64,000 nt of DNA from assembly GCA_029204225.1 (NCBI GenBank), contig CM055095.1, forward strand, positions 40,664,141 to 40,728,140. Direction: 5' to 3'. A model generated the notes under the pieces. It saw only the letters and a program-made list of their open reading frames with translations. It was not told where the DNA came from and did not search any database. This DNA comes from Diphasiastrum complanatum. Its lineage: Eukaryota; Streptophyta; Lycopodiopsida; Lycopodiales; Lycopodiaceae. Both the position numbers and the translations under genes were made by a program. This document shows, in pieces, positions 1 to 10,717 of this stretch; within the stretch, counting starts at the first letter, position 1, and the number at the start of each line of letters is the position of its first letter.

Positions 1-465
1 CAGATCCAACAATTAGCAAAACACAATAAAAGCATGAGAGATGGAGGAAAAGTGATAGAGAGCAAGGACATTCATAAATCCATTTCACAAGAGATCCAAT
101 CTACTTTATTGAAATGAAGATATGAACATGTGTAGCAAACTCGAGTTGGTCCCTTTTCATATTAGAGAGGAGGACCCTGGCCTCTGAATCTTATTGGTCC
201 ATTTTTGCCTCCCTAACTATTCATTTTTAAAAAAGAGCGGGAACCCATTCAAATTGGAGGGAAACCCAACTTTATTCACTAACTTGACATTTAGGCCCTG
301 CGACATTAAAAGTCCTGCAAAAAGGCCTAAATTTCTTTTATTAACTTTCTAATTATTCAAATCTCTATGTGATCATCGGGTTGGACTTACACACACAGGG
401 TGCCAAATCCCTCTCACTTATTAACTAGGGTTAGGTTTGCCTTGGGATCTGCAAACCCTCCAACA
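1..465 (-). repeat. Repeat B, copy 1 (LTR-like end, cut by window edge)
   Basis: This segment is nearly identical to 37890-38355. Both copies end on the plus strand in CCTCCAACA, so on the minus strand they begin TGTTGGAGGG, as a plant copia LTR would. The sequences outside the shared end differ (ATGCG here, ATATC at the other copy), which fits two independent insertions sharing one terminus. Here the boundary falls within the gag of a family A copia on the minus strand. The other end lies outside the window, so full length and target duplication cannot be read. I infer an LTR; a non-LTR repeat is possible. Confidence 0.6.
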
Positions 466-1343
466 ATGCGCTTTGATCTTGGACCATGAATGAGTCTTCG
501 TTCACTTTGTCCTGGGAAGATGATGAGACTGTGTTTGCTTGTTGATCAGGTTGCTTGGCTGCGTTCTTCGCTTGGAGAATTTGGCAATCCTTGATCTCAT
601 GGTTATTGCGCTTGCAATACCTGCAAAATATCTTCTTCTTCGACTGTGGATCTGATGATTGTGCTTGACTTTGAGTTGGCTTTTAATTCGTTGCAGCCTT
701 CTTGGAGCTTTTCTGCTTCTGTTGCTTAGAGCCTTTGTTGACATATAGAGCCTGAGAGGAGGAAGTAGACGAAGTGTCTTGACTTGAGTCTATTGTCTTC
801 TTGCAGCAACATAGTGATAACTCTAGTAAGAGTTAAATCTGAGTGTGTCGATATGATCATCACCCAGTTCTCATATGTAGAGGGCAAGCTTGAAAGCAAT
901 GTCATAATTGCGTCTTGATCGTCTATGACTGATCCGACGACGACCATCTATTGCAAGAGATTCTTAAACTGGTTAATGTGACTCTGAAGAGAATCACCAA
1001 TAGACATCTTGAAGGGGAAGAATTTCCTTTGTAGATGTAGCTTAGTAGTTACGTCCCTCACGTCATATAGTGAGTTCAGGATGTCCCAAACGTCTCTTGA
1101 CGTTTTAGCTTCAGCTATGTGTCCAATATGTGTATATGATATATTGAGGATAATAAGCGCAAAAGCTTCACCATCCTTCGATTTCCACTTTGAGTTGTCG
1201 TCTTCAGGTTTTATTTTTGTACCTGTAACAACATCCCATAACTCGTTGGCGATTAGCAAGGTCTTCATCTTAAATTTTCACAAATGATAATTGGATCCAT
1301 TCAGCTTGTCTGCAATGAGACCAACTTTACTTTGAGAATCCAT
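466..1343 (-). pseudogene. Copia family A gag, broken
   Basis: The gag polyprotein of a Ty1/copia element, read on the minus strand. The likely start is the ATG at 1343-1341 (MDSQSKVGLIAD). It lies downstream of the primer-binding site at 1580-1591. The usual Trp in the NYHLW motif is TGA, a stop. The longest clean stretch is 1268-948 and contains the conserved RDVWDILNSLYDVRD block. Further downstream the frame shifts several times. A CCHC zinc knuckle (CRYCKRNNHEIKDC) is visible at about 640-560. The frame is cut at 465 by repeat B. The same zinc knuckle recurs at 59418-59480. Non-functional. Confidence 0.85.
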
Positions 1344-1579
1344 CTGGAACTTAGTCTGTCGATTGTATCGATGATGCTAAGATGTAGTAATGCCAACAAC
1401 TAGAAATCAATTTTCTGATACTGAAAAGATAAAAGAAACTGAAGAATATGATATCAATTTGATATCACAAAAGATATCAAGTATTAGAGCTTTCACTATG
1501 ATATCGAAATAGTATTCGGTCGTGAAGAAGATTCAACACTTTGATATCATGTAGGTATACTATGATACCATGATATAAT

Positions 1580-1591
1580 GCTCTGATACCA
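1580..1591 (-). other. Primer-binding site, copia family A
   Basis: Minus strand reads TGGTATCAGAGC, the standard plant copia site complementary to initiator Met tRNA. It directly abuts the LTR end at 1592, which ends in TGACA on the minus strand. This fixes element orientation as minus. Confidence 0.9.
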
Positions 1592-2789
1592 TGTCAGGAA
1601 TATGATAGATAATAGTAGCGAAAACTTCCTATTTCAAGTGCATGACTACGCCTATAAAAAATTGAACAAATCAGTAGTGATGGAATTACGTTCAATCTTT
1701 AGCAAGTGACTTTGAAATTGCTAGATACTAAGTGATTATGTAGCCAAACTTGAAGTATTGAATTCTCAAACAATTTCTATCAGTTACAAAAAGCAATACA
1801 GAGATGCATGCATTCTGCATATACTTAATGCAATAAGAAGATAATATTGATTCAGAAAAATAAAATCAGATGCTAATGAGTGCAAGACAATAGGATAGAA
1901 ACCGCGCACTCTAAGCTATCTCTGAGTAACTGAGAATAAGTCTGATAATAAGCAGCTATGTTGATAAGCAATAGCACAATAGCAACTCTAAAGTAGATCT
2001 CTATAGGACTGTCTAGAATGCTCAAGAGAGTTCAAGCTTGAAAGCTTGATAGAGAGCTAACTACAATACTTGCTGATTGATTAACTTCTTGACTTGAACT
2101 TGAAAACTGTATGAATATGGACAACTATTTATACTAAGCAATTAGGTCGTCAATTGTGATTGCCAGTTGGCTGGTGTCCGCTGACATTCATCGGGTTCCT
2201 TGTCATTGATTGTTGATAAGCGGTGGAAATTGGTCGTAAATAGTCTATTTGCATAAATGAACCAAACTGTCACTTCTGCAAAAATGAACCAAAACAGCCA
2301 AAGGCGAAGGTGTCACAAAAGGCGACAATATCGGCATTTTGTGAAAAAACCTGATATACCTAGCAACAACTCCTACTTTAATCTACAGGACATTGGTAAA
2401 CATCACTGTAGTGTCCTTAAAACTCATTTAGAATTGCCCCACACATTGCCAAAGTCATTTTCTTAACATTTGAGCACTTTTGAGAAAGCGAAAAATGCGA
2501 CTCTGCATATTTGCTCGCAAATCCTAACAAGCAAAAAATGCAAAAAAGGCGACATTGCATTTTTCCACGAGATTCCTGACAGGTGATGGTTTCACAAAAA
2601 ATGCGAAAAAGACGAAGTGAGAGAAAATGTGACACTATTGTCAAACTCCGTGTATTTCTGCAGACTATGTAAAAACACTTGTAAAACTGCAGACTATGTA
2701 AAGACACGGGAAAATCCGCAGAACTGGATAAACAATGGATGAAGATTAACACCGATTAGTCGATTAGTAAGAAGGAGAATAATCCAACA
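1592..2789 (-). mobile_element. 5' LTR of copia family A
   Basis: On the minus strand the LTR starts TGTTGGATTATTCTCC at 2789 and ends TGACA at 1592, next to the primer-binding site, about 1198 bp. Related LTRs occur at 7002-7137 and 58527-59303, and a 3' half at about 19100-19636. A TATA-like CTATTTATACTA (plus strand 2125-2136) is at the position of a similar TATATATAG in the 58.5-kb copy. The 5' part (about 2470-2650) carries degenerate repeats of GCGAAAAATGCGAC that are missing in the 58.5-kb copy. No 3' LTR of this element lies in the window. Confidence 0.85.
2125..2136 (-). promoter_or_regulatory. Putative TATA box in family A LTR
   Basis: Minus strand TAGTATAAATAG lies about 540 bp inside the LTR before the primer-binding site. 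A TATA-like element sits at the matching position of the LTR at 58527. Predicted only from sequence and conserved position. Confidence 0.45.
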
Positions 2790-4106
2790 ATTTAAAGGGC
2801 TTAAACTTAGCCTCAAATAATTAGATCTCATGACACTCAGCCAAATCTAATTGATGGCAGCAAACATATTTTGATGCTTTTCCTAGAACTAGCACTAAAA
2901 AACTCATCAAGATGACATAGAATGCAATTTTTTGGATCTTGTGAATAATGAAGATTAAATGCTTGTACAGAGGTGCCCACATGTGTAGGAAGTTTAGCTA
3001 CTGACCCTCACCAAGTTTGGATCCCAAATCTTCAACCTAAGACTTGATTTGAAAACAAGATCTTGATCTAGAAAAGCAACATTGGATCCCACAATCAAGA
3101 GCAATCAAAACTATTGATCAAACATGGACTTATGACCCCACACGTGCGTGGTATGGCCTCCAATACAACCTATTATTAGAGATTAAGTGTAATCAAATTT
3201 AGATACCAAAGCATTCACAAAAATTCAAGACAAATGTGTAGAAATGTCAAGATTGCCAATTTGCTCCAAAAATTCTATCTCCTCCATGATGGATTGTGTG
3301 TACAATAGGGCTCTTCTCCTCTCAAGTTAGGTGAAAATCCAGCATGCAATAAGGAAGATGATTGATGTTTAGGGGTTGAATATTAAAGGAGTTCAGATTG
3401 ATGGGGGTGCAAGAGTAAACATTATTAAGACATGTTTAATAAAAATGAGACTTGTGCAAGTCTCATTTTTATTCTAGTCCTTCGAAAAACATTAAGTATA
3501 GATAGTTTTATACTAGTTTTTAGTTTACAAATGCATGCAAAACTGGTGCATTATTGTGTGTGTGTGTGTGTGTGTCTCCAAATAAATTTTTATGAAAGAA
3601 TTGTTTTCTTGTATCGCTTATTGTGGTCTTGAGAAGTTTGTTTTTTCTTACTCCATTTATTGTTAAAAAATAAATCATAAATTTTATGACAATTTTTTAT
3701 CCATGTATAAAATGTTTGTTTTCGAGATTACTCTCGAAATATAATTCAAGTTTAATGAAAATAATAATACAAAATTCTTATCTCTAAATAGCAAATAACG
3801 TAATTGATAGAATTTTTTTTCATGGAGGATTGATTGTGTAAATCCTTGAAATAACATAGATTTGACTCATGTATTAAAAGAACATATCCACAACACTTTG
3901 CATGTAAAAATTGGAATTTTTATTTTAAAACTATAATATTGTACATTGCACAAAACACAAATCATTTGTGAAGCTCATATGAATAAGATATCAAATTTGA
4001 AATAGCTGGCAATGTTTGCGCACACACAAATTGGTGACTTCGATAGTGGAATCAAGTTCCCGTTTCTTTTTTAAAACGAGATCTTCTAAAATAGCTTTTC
4101 GAAGTC
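2790..4106. other. No clear gene; possible retropepsin scrap
   Basis: AT-rich sequence without a convincing coding region. At 3376-3434 (+) a short frame reads VQIDGGARVNIIKT, resembling the DGGAxVNI active-site region of plant Ty3/gypsy or pararetroviral aspartic proteases, but it is only about 20 codons. A (GT)10-type tract is at about 3557-3576. A different reading frame runs through 3432-3632 without recognisable motifs. Confidence 0.4.
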
Positions 4107-4545
<439 letters not shown>

Positions 4546-5374
4546 CAACTTCTAGCTCAAGATTGATGAAACTTTTTCACTTAGATGGATCAAAATGCAT
4601 GGTAACCTTAGGTAGGCTCTGATACCATGTTGAATTTCACACGTGTGGATTGTCCACTACATGTACTTGTGATCTCCCAAGGTGTGTAGATGCACCAAGA
4701 TCAAGACTAGATTGAGATTCAAGATCTATCTTTGATTCTATGGCAAAAACACACTACTACATGCATTCAATCACTTCCAACTCTCATTCACACGTGTGGG
4801 AAATATTCAAAAAATAATCTAAGTAAAAACAAGCTGCTCTCCTCGAGTAGAGAGAGAAAAAACATCATGAGCTCTTGGGTAGAGAGAGAAAGCTAGAAAT
4901 TCAATAACTCACAAAATCCATGAAATCACCAAATCAATTAGATCCAAAATGAGGAGTACAATGATACTAGTAGATCCACGAGCTACCACTATGCTTACCT
5001 ATGATTGGACCATACTTTGTCACCTCTTGATCCTATTGGACCATTGATCCATGCACCTCTTAATTCTATTGGACTATATTCAAGCACACCTCAATTTCCT
5101 ATTGGACCTCACAAGGTTCCACCTCTAAATCCTATTGGACCTCTTGGAATTCATCAAACAAAAGCTTTACACTTGTCTACACTCTAATTGGCACGTGTTT
5201 AGCCTCTTACTCTATTTTGGTTCAATAGTGGCATTACAAGTGAAAATGCATAATTTGCCATCTATGCCAAATTTATTCCTATCAACATCCTACACCTAGA
5301 TGCTTGATGTAAAAAACATAAGACCCCTATATCTAACATAGATAATCTTTTTCAATTTTTCACAGACAATGCTA
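4546..5374 (-). mobile_element. Copia family C single-LTR junction
   Basis: Contains, in minus orientation, the 3' internal end of family C (5374-5288), one complete LTR (5287-4628, 660 bp, TGTTGATAGG to TTCAACA), then a primer-binding site TGGTATCAGAGC (4627-4616) and leader sequence. The LTR matches the 662-bp 3' LTR at 34726-35387 closely, and 5288-5374 matches 34642-34725. One LTR is therefore flanked by 3' internal sequence on one side and 5' internal sequence on the other. A solitary LTR or a normal single element does not look like this. It fits a tandem element sharing an LTR or insertion of a one-LTR circle. Confidence 0.85.
4616..4627 (-). other. Primer-binding site, copia family C
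   Basis: Minus strand TGGTATCAGAGC followed by CTACCTAAG. It adjoins the LTR end at 4628. The same extended sequence occurs at 7214-7225. Confidence 0.88.
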
Positions 5375-6360
5375 TCTTCCTTTTTCGCATTTTTGCGAAA
5401 AATGAGACATTGTCCCTAAAATGGCTTGGAAAGGTCTAGACCCTTAGAAAAAGGGACACTTACCCTTAGAAAAGCGACGTTTTAGAACAAATTTTTATCT
5501 TAAAGTCGGCTTTTTTGCCCTTCAACTTTTTTGCCCTTCGAGAAAAGCGACACCTGCCCTTAGAAAAAGGGACATTGTCCTACTGTAGCATTTCTCGCCT
5601 CCTTAGAAAAAGGGGCACTGCCCTTAGAAAATATTTTTGCCATACTGTCGCATTTTTTTCCTTTCGGGAAAAAGCGATACTGTCTTTAAAATGCCTTAAA
5701 ATCATTTTCAGACCTACCTTCGCGTTTTTCTCCTCATTATCCTTTTTCGGGAAAAAGGAAAGGTGCCCTTGAAAAGCAAAGGTGTCTACAAAAACAAAAG
5801 GTGACACTCCCCTAAGAACTTAAAAGAGTCTTCAAACAAAAGCGAAGGCCTGCAGCGTGACGGCACAAGCGCAGTAGGCAGAAGATGGATGATTCACAGA
5901 GGACAACAATAGAAAACTGGAATCAGTTTCGATTAAGGCTAATGCATTTCTTTTGATTAGATCTTCTAACTTAATCAGTCCCCTGGATTGATCACATAAA
6001 GAGATCAACGAAGGATGCAGAACATGCAGAAGACACACACAATCACGGACAGAATATAGACAGACAGTCTGAGATAGCTCTGGAGTGAGTTTACAGATTA
6101 GCAGTAGCTAGTCATACTATTTGCGAGAAGAGAACATCTCTCTCGCGTCACCGCGCTGATATGAAACAATACTCAAGATTTGTATTGTAAATTCAGTTCA
6201 GATATAGAAGCCATTTTCTCAATGTTCTGTTCAATGATGTGTATGATCTGTAATACTTGAATGCATGCTATCAGTAGATAAATTTCTGTTGTTGTTTTAT
6301 TCAACATTATCTGATGCTTACAAGTTTGAATTTTACAACAGATCTACAGTAGCAAATATG
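5375..6360. repeat. Unclassified repeat-rich stretch
   Basis: Degenerate short repeats of CCCTTAGAAAAAGGGACA-like units, some self-complementary, fill about 5375-5790 and loosely resemble the GCGAAAAATGCGAC block in the family A LTR. From 5800 to 6360 the sequence has no coding signal and ends in TTTTACAACA just before retroelement coding sequence, so it may be an LTR remnant. A CGCGCTGATATGA motif at about 6152-6164 resembles the motif cluster of 22-24.6 kb. Low confidence in any name. Confidence 0.4.
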
Positions 6361-6457
6361 AGGCCTAGAAGAGAATTAGACCGCAGTGAGAAGCGGTAGC
6401 TACTCCTGCTAAGTCGGCTCTATTCAGCCTTTCATTCCGCATCAGTGATCTCTGAAC

Positions 6458-6994
6458 ATGATTGCCATCACTAGGCATTCGGGTTGGAGAACTGCGGACG
6501 GACTCAGTTTCCATCATTACACAAATGCATGTTGGGCAGGAGATGTAGACACTCGTAAATCCACTTTCGGATTTACATTCTTCCTCAACAATGGTCCAAT
6601 TTCTTGGAACAGTCACAAGCAATCTTCGATAGCTCTATCTTTCATTGAATCGGAGTATATCGCAGCCTCTCAAGCTACAAAGGAAGCAATTTGGTTGAGG
6701 AACTTACTCTCAGATATCGGTCTGAATCAATATGCTCCGACGACATTATTTTGTGGTAATCAAAGTGCCATTGCTTTATCAACCAACCTTAAATTTCATT
6801 CTAGGAGTAAGCACATTGAATTGAAGTATCATTTCGTCAGAAGCAAAGTTCTCAACGAAGAGGTCAGATTGCAGTACTATAGAACACAAGATATGACATC
6901 AAATATTTTTACCAAAGCATTAAGTTTGGATACACACAGAAGATTTTGTGTAGAACTAAGTTTAAAGGTCAAGGCATTCAAGGATTCATATTAA
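6458..6994 (+). pseudogene. Copia RNase H, 3' end of pol (family A)
   Basis: The open stretch encodes the C-terminal RNase H of a copia pol. Visible are the CWAGDVDTRKSTFGF block (usually DWAG/DxxxRKST), NGPISWNSHKQ, SFIESEYIAA and KHIELKYHFVR, all typical of this domain. The first catalytic Asp region reads TNACWAG, so the usual YSDADWAG Asp is replaced. Upstream RT is absent; sequence before about 6470 is unrelated. It is followed by a polypurine tract AAGGGGGAG (6993-7001) and an LTR beginning TGTTAATTT, so it is the 3' end of an element. Confidence 0.85.
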
Positions 6995-7001
6995 GGGGGA
7001 G

Positions 7002-7137
7002 TGTTAATTTATTCTGCTTCTTACTAATCGACTAATCGATTTTAATCTTCATCCATTGTTTATTCAGTTCTGCGGATTTTCCCATGTCTTTACACAGTCT
7101 GAAGTTTTACAAGTGTTTTTACACAGTCTGCAGAAAT
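7002..7137 (+). mobile_element. 3' LTR of family A, truncated
   Basis: Starts TGTTAATTTATTCTGC right after the polypurine tract and follows the first 135 bp of the family A LTR (CGACTAATCG, TTCTGCGGATTTTCCC). It is cut at about 7137, where family C LTR sequence begins. Confidence 0.8.
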
Positions 7138-7984
7138 AGATCAAAGTGCATTAGCTTGACTTAGGAGATCATTCACACACATTAGGGCATTTCCACATGT
7201 GTGAAATTTCACATGGTATCAGAGCCTACCTAAGTGTTTGATGCTTGTTTCATCCAAAGTTTCAAAAACTTCATGAAAATCAAAATCTAGAGAGCCATGC
7301 TATCTCAAGCAAATTTGGATCAAAAGGGTCCATCATAAGGATTGAATCATTTCTGATATTGTACGAATTTTCCTGCTCATACATGTGTGAAGGACATCCC
7401 AATTCAATTTGGTGGTTCTCTTCCATGTTTGATCCAAATCTAGAGCTTGATAGCTAGTTTCAAAGCTGTTTGAGTCTAGTTTCTGTAGCAATTGACTTCA
7501 TGGTGATTGGATCTCCCAATAAAAAGTTAGAGTCAATTGAATCAAGGTGGGTAGGGCACCCAACCTGGTTGGACACTTTTATTTTTGACTCTATCATGCT
7601 TGTTTGATAAAAATCTCAATTCTAGGCTTGCCAATCACATTTTCATGAGATCTAGTCAACATTTTGAGGCCTACGCTTGCCAATTCTAGGCTTGCCAATC
7701 ACATTTTCTTGGGATCTCGTCAACATTTTGAGGTCATAGCCACTTTCTTTCATACAATTGCCTTGTATTTGAGTGATTTGTGGATTCTTGTAGTGTTTCA
7801 CACGTGCCAAAGATAGCTTGACCCAAACTTAGCCCATACTTCATCAGTTGATGTGAGATTAATCTAGATCAAGAGAGATTGGAAAAGCTAGTGAGGTCCA
7901 TCTCACACTTTGTTGCAAGATCTTGCATAGGAGTTGGTAGTACACCATTATTGGATCTTATAGAGAGAGAGAGAGAGCACTGAG
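7138..7984 (+). mobile_element. Copia family C LTR end, PBS and leader
   Basis: 7138-7213 matches the last part of the family C LTR (TTAGGAGATCA, ACATGTGTGAAATT). It ends CA at 7213, followed by the primer-binding site TGGTATCAGAGC (7214-7225) and CTACCTAAGTG. The following 750 bp resembles the leader of the family C element at 30000-30600 (shared GTAGGGCACC and TTCTAGGCTTGCCAATC phrases). A 60-bp phrase with the latter is duplicated near 7620-7720. No gag start remains; gag-like coding sequence of another family begins at 7985. Confidence 0.75.
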
Positions 7985-9985
7985 AGATGGCAAAGCATTT
8001 GCCACGATCACCCTCAATATCAAGGATACTTAGATCAACCACATACGTGCTGCTCAGACTGCTATGGATGCATGGGACATCCTAGCAACCCTCTACAATA
8101 TCGGGGATGTAACTTCCAAGTTACACATGTGAAAAAACAGTCAGAGTTAAATTCCAAAGAGGTGAAGTCAAGTTGTTATTTAATGTTCTCCACGTTCCAA
8201 ATCTGACCAAGAATCTGCTCTCAATAAAAATCACCGATTCAGGTTGGAGGGTCGAATTCGATACAGATGGCTGCACAATTCTTGACAAATTCTGGAAGGT
8301 TCTAGTGTTCGAAAGAAAAAGTGGCTATCTCTACAAACTCAGCCACTGCTACTCTTCTAACAATCAAGCGAATCAACTGATATGTTGGTCTAGTACAAGA
8401 TCTACCTTATGTCAACAAGCCAACTTCTCCATGCAAAAGCTGTATTGTCAACAAGCATGCTAGAAGTCCTTTCAGTTCTGACTGGGTTCATACTTCCAAA
8501 GGCTTGCTTGGCCTTGTACATAGCGACATTTGTGGCCTGATGTAGACTGCTTCCACAGGGGGAGCTCTCTATTTCCTAACCTTCATCGACGACTTCTCTC
8601 AAAGGATTGCTACTCACTTTATGAAGAACAAATCCGAAGTGTTCAAGTTCTTCAAGCAGTTCAAGGCATCTGCAGAAAACCAGACCTAGAGCAAGATCAA
8701 GGTTCTATGCACAAATGGAGGGGGAGAGTACATCTCCACAGAATTCAAGGAGTTTTGCAAGGCCAACGAGATACATCAGCAATTCACAACCAGCCACTCA
8801 CCTCAGTCCAATGGTGTAGTAGAAAGGAAGAATCGGACACTCATCGAAAGTGCCAAGAGCATGATGGCTCATGCCTCTCTTCCAAAGAATTTCTGGACAG
8901 AAGCTATTACTATAGCTACCTACTTGCAGAATTGATCCATCACCAAGGCCCTGAATGGCAAGACATCTTATGAGGTGTGGACAGGATCAAAACCATCACT
9001 CAAGCATATTCAAGTGTTTAGATGCATTGCCTACACTCAGATCCTTGCTGATCTAAGAAAGAAACTGGACGACACTAGCAGGAAGTCGATTTTCATCGGC
9101 TATTCCACAGACGACAGAGCATACAAGCTCTACAATCTGGATACCCAGAAGGCATTCACCAGTAGAGATGTCATTTTTGTGGAAGACCAGTTCATTGATC
9201 ACGAGGAAAAAGTTGTGAAAAATTTTGATCCAGGGATTCAACTATAGAAAAGAGACACTGACTCCGACAATGAGTCAGAACCTCAACGAGTTAACACACA
9301 TCAGAGGACCGAAACTCAACCCAGAAGGTCAAACAAGTCCAGATAGCCTCCATCCAGATTTATGGATGATTCGGCCTGCTACTTCGTGTAGGAACCAACA
9401 ACTATTATTGAGGCAATGTCTACTCCTGATGTTGACCAGTGGAAGGCAACGATTGGCACCGAATTTGATTCGTTGATAAAGAATCAAACATGGATAGTAC
9501 CAAAGCTGACAGAGGACCTAAAACCAATTCCATGGAAAAGGACATTCAAAGTGAAGTATGATGCTGAAGGAAGGCTAAATCGCTACAAGGCCAGGCTAGT
9601 CGCCAAAGGCTACTCCCAGATTTTAGATCTGGACTATTCAAAAACCTTTAGCCCAGTTGTTAAACATGCTTCCATCCACCTACTTCTCTCCTTTGCAGTC
9701 GCAGCAGATCTTGAATTCCACCAGATGGATGTCCCGGCCGCTTTCCTCAATGGAACCATCAAAGAGAAAATCTATATGTCGCAGCCAGAGGGATACGAAC
9801 TCAAGGGCATGCAACATCACCTTGTATGCAAAATCCACAAGGCTCTCTATGGGCTAAAATAGTCACCCAGAGCCTGGTTCCAGAAAATCAACACATTTTT
9901 GATTGAGAATGGTTTTATCCCAAAATCGACAGACTCGACCTACAATCCTCCAGAATGTAGTCAGGCACTACTGATCTACGTTTAT
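7985..9985 (+). pseudogene. Copia gag-pol pseudogene (family A-like)
   Basis: A continuous but frameshifted copia coding region. In order: a gag scrap (AWDILATLYNIGDVTSKLH at 8060-8125), then a jump to the protease/pre-integrase part (LFNVLHVPNLTKNLLS at 8173), the integrase core (FIDDFSQR, SPQSNGVVERKNR at about 8590-8840), the integrase tail (FIGYSTDDRAYKLYN, 8975-9240) and RT fingers and palm (RYKARLVAKGYSQILDLDY, MDVPAAFLNGTIKEKIYM, HKALYGLK then an in-frame TAG, 9416-9945). Translation stops matching at about 9981, just before the RT catalytic YVDD, where unrelated DNA begins. The protease active site is deleted. Dead element. Confidence 0.88.
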
Positions 9986-10230
9986 AAAATTAACGCAGCA
10001 TTCTTTCAACCAGGGTGCAAAATTCAAATGAACAAGAAAAACTCAGACATACAAAATAACAGCATATGCATTTGCATTCGAGATCATATGCAACAAGAAA
10101 ATAGTCTATATTGATTTTTTTTCTCTGATTTCTTCAAGAACTGCATGCAAATCCACGCAGTGCGTTGGCGTGAGAGAAAACGCTTCTCTTACGGATGTAT
10201 GTCTCACTTACTAGCGGACTCTTGAATCTC
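9986..10230. other. Unassigned DNA interrupting copia RT
   Basis: Begins TTTATAAAATTAACG directly where the RT frame is broken. Contains a GCATGCAAATCC/ACGCAGTGCG patch and a CTCTTACGGATG phrase with no recognisable coding content. Probably the edge of another insertion. Confidence 0.3.
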
Positions 10231-10717
10231 TATGGATCCTACCAATGACATTGCTTTTACTAACCTTTGTGAAAATTCGTGATCAAGCATTGATGAGACC
10301 TTGTTGGATCTAGATCAAATGTTTGAGAGGGAGTATTTCCGGAGGTTCAGGTCTGAAGATATTCATATCTTTGATGATCAAGAGAAAGGCAAGCAAATGG
10401 AAGCGACTCACTTTGCTCTACTCACACATTTTGGAGAATCTTCTTGTGTAGATGATGCTATGCAAGTGGATAATGGTTCTCATAGTTTTCATACTAGAAA
10501 ATCAAGTAATGGATTTGGAAAACAAAGTTTGTTCAATGACTTTGATGGTCAAGAGGAAGATCAAGAGGTTGGTCTCAAAGGGCTTCAACAACACAAAAGG
10601 AAAGGTGGCAATTTGGAGCTAGTCAAGAGGTGGATGCTGATTTTTCTACATTGGCAGGATTGTTGGTTTGGTCCTTTTGTAACCAAAGATCAAGGACATG
10701 GATTGGATCTTGAATGA
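10231..10717 (+). pseudogene. Unrecognised acidic reading frame, one stop
   Basis: From ATG 10231 (MDPTNDIAFTNLCENS) the frame meets a TGA after 16 codons, then stays open to 10717 (about 145 further codons). The product is hydrophilic, rich in Asp, Glu, Gln and His, with QEEDQEVGLKG and no domain I recognise. It lies just after a truncated copia pol. It could be the N-terminal part of a retroelement gag or a host-gene scrap. I cannot assign a function. Confidence 0.3.

Noticed and set aside
7245-7457. Small gene after the family C primer-binding site
   Set aside because: Lies within a leader that recurs at 30 kb without the frame being preserved.
8530-8973. Independent 147-codon gene
   Set aside because: Out-of-frame translation of the copia integrase whose correct frames give FIDDFSQ and SPQSNGVVERKNR.
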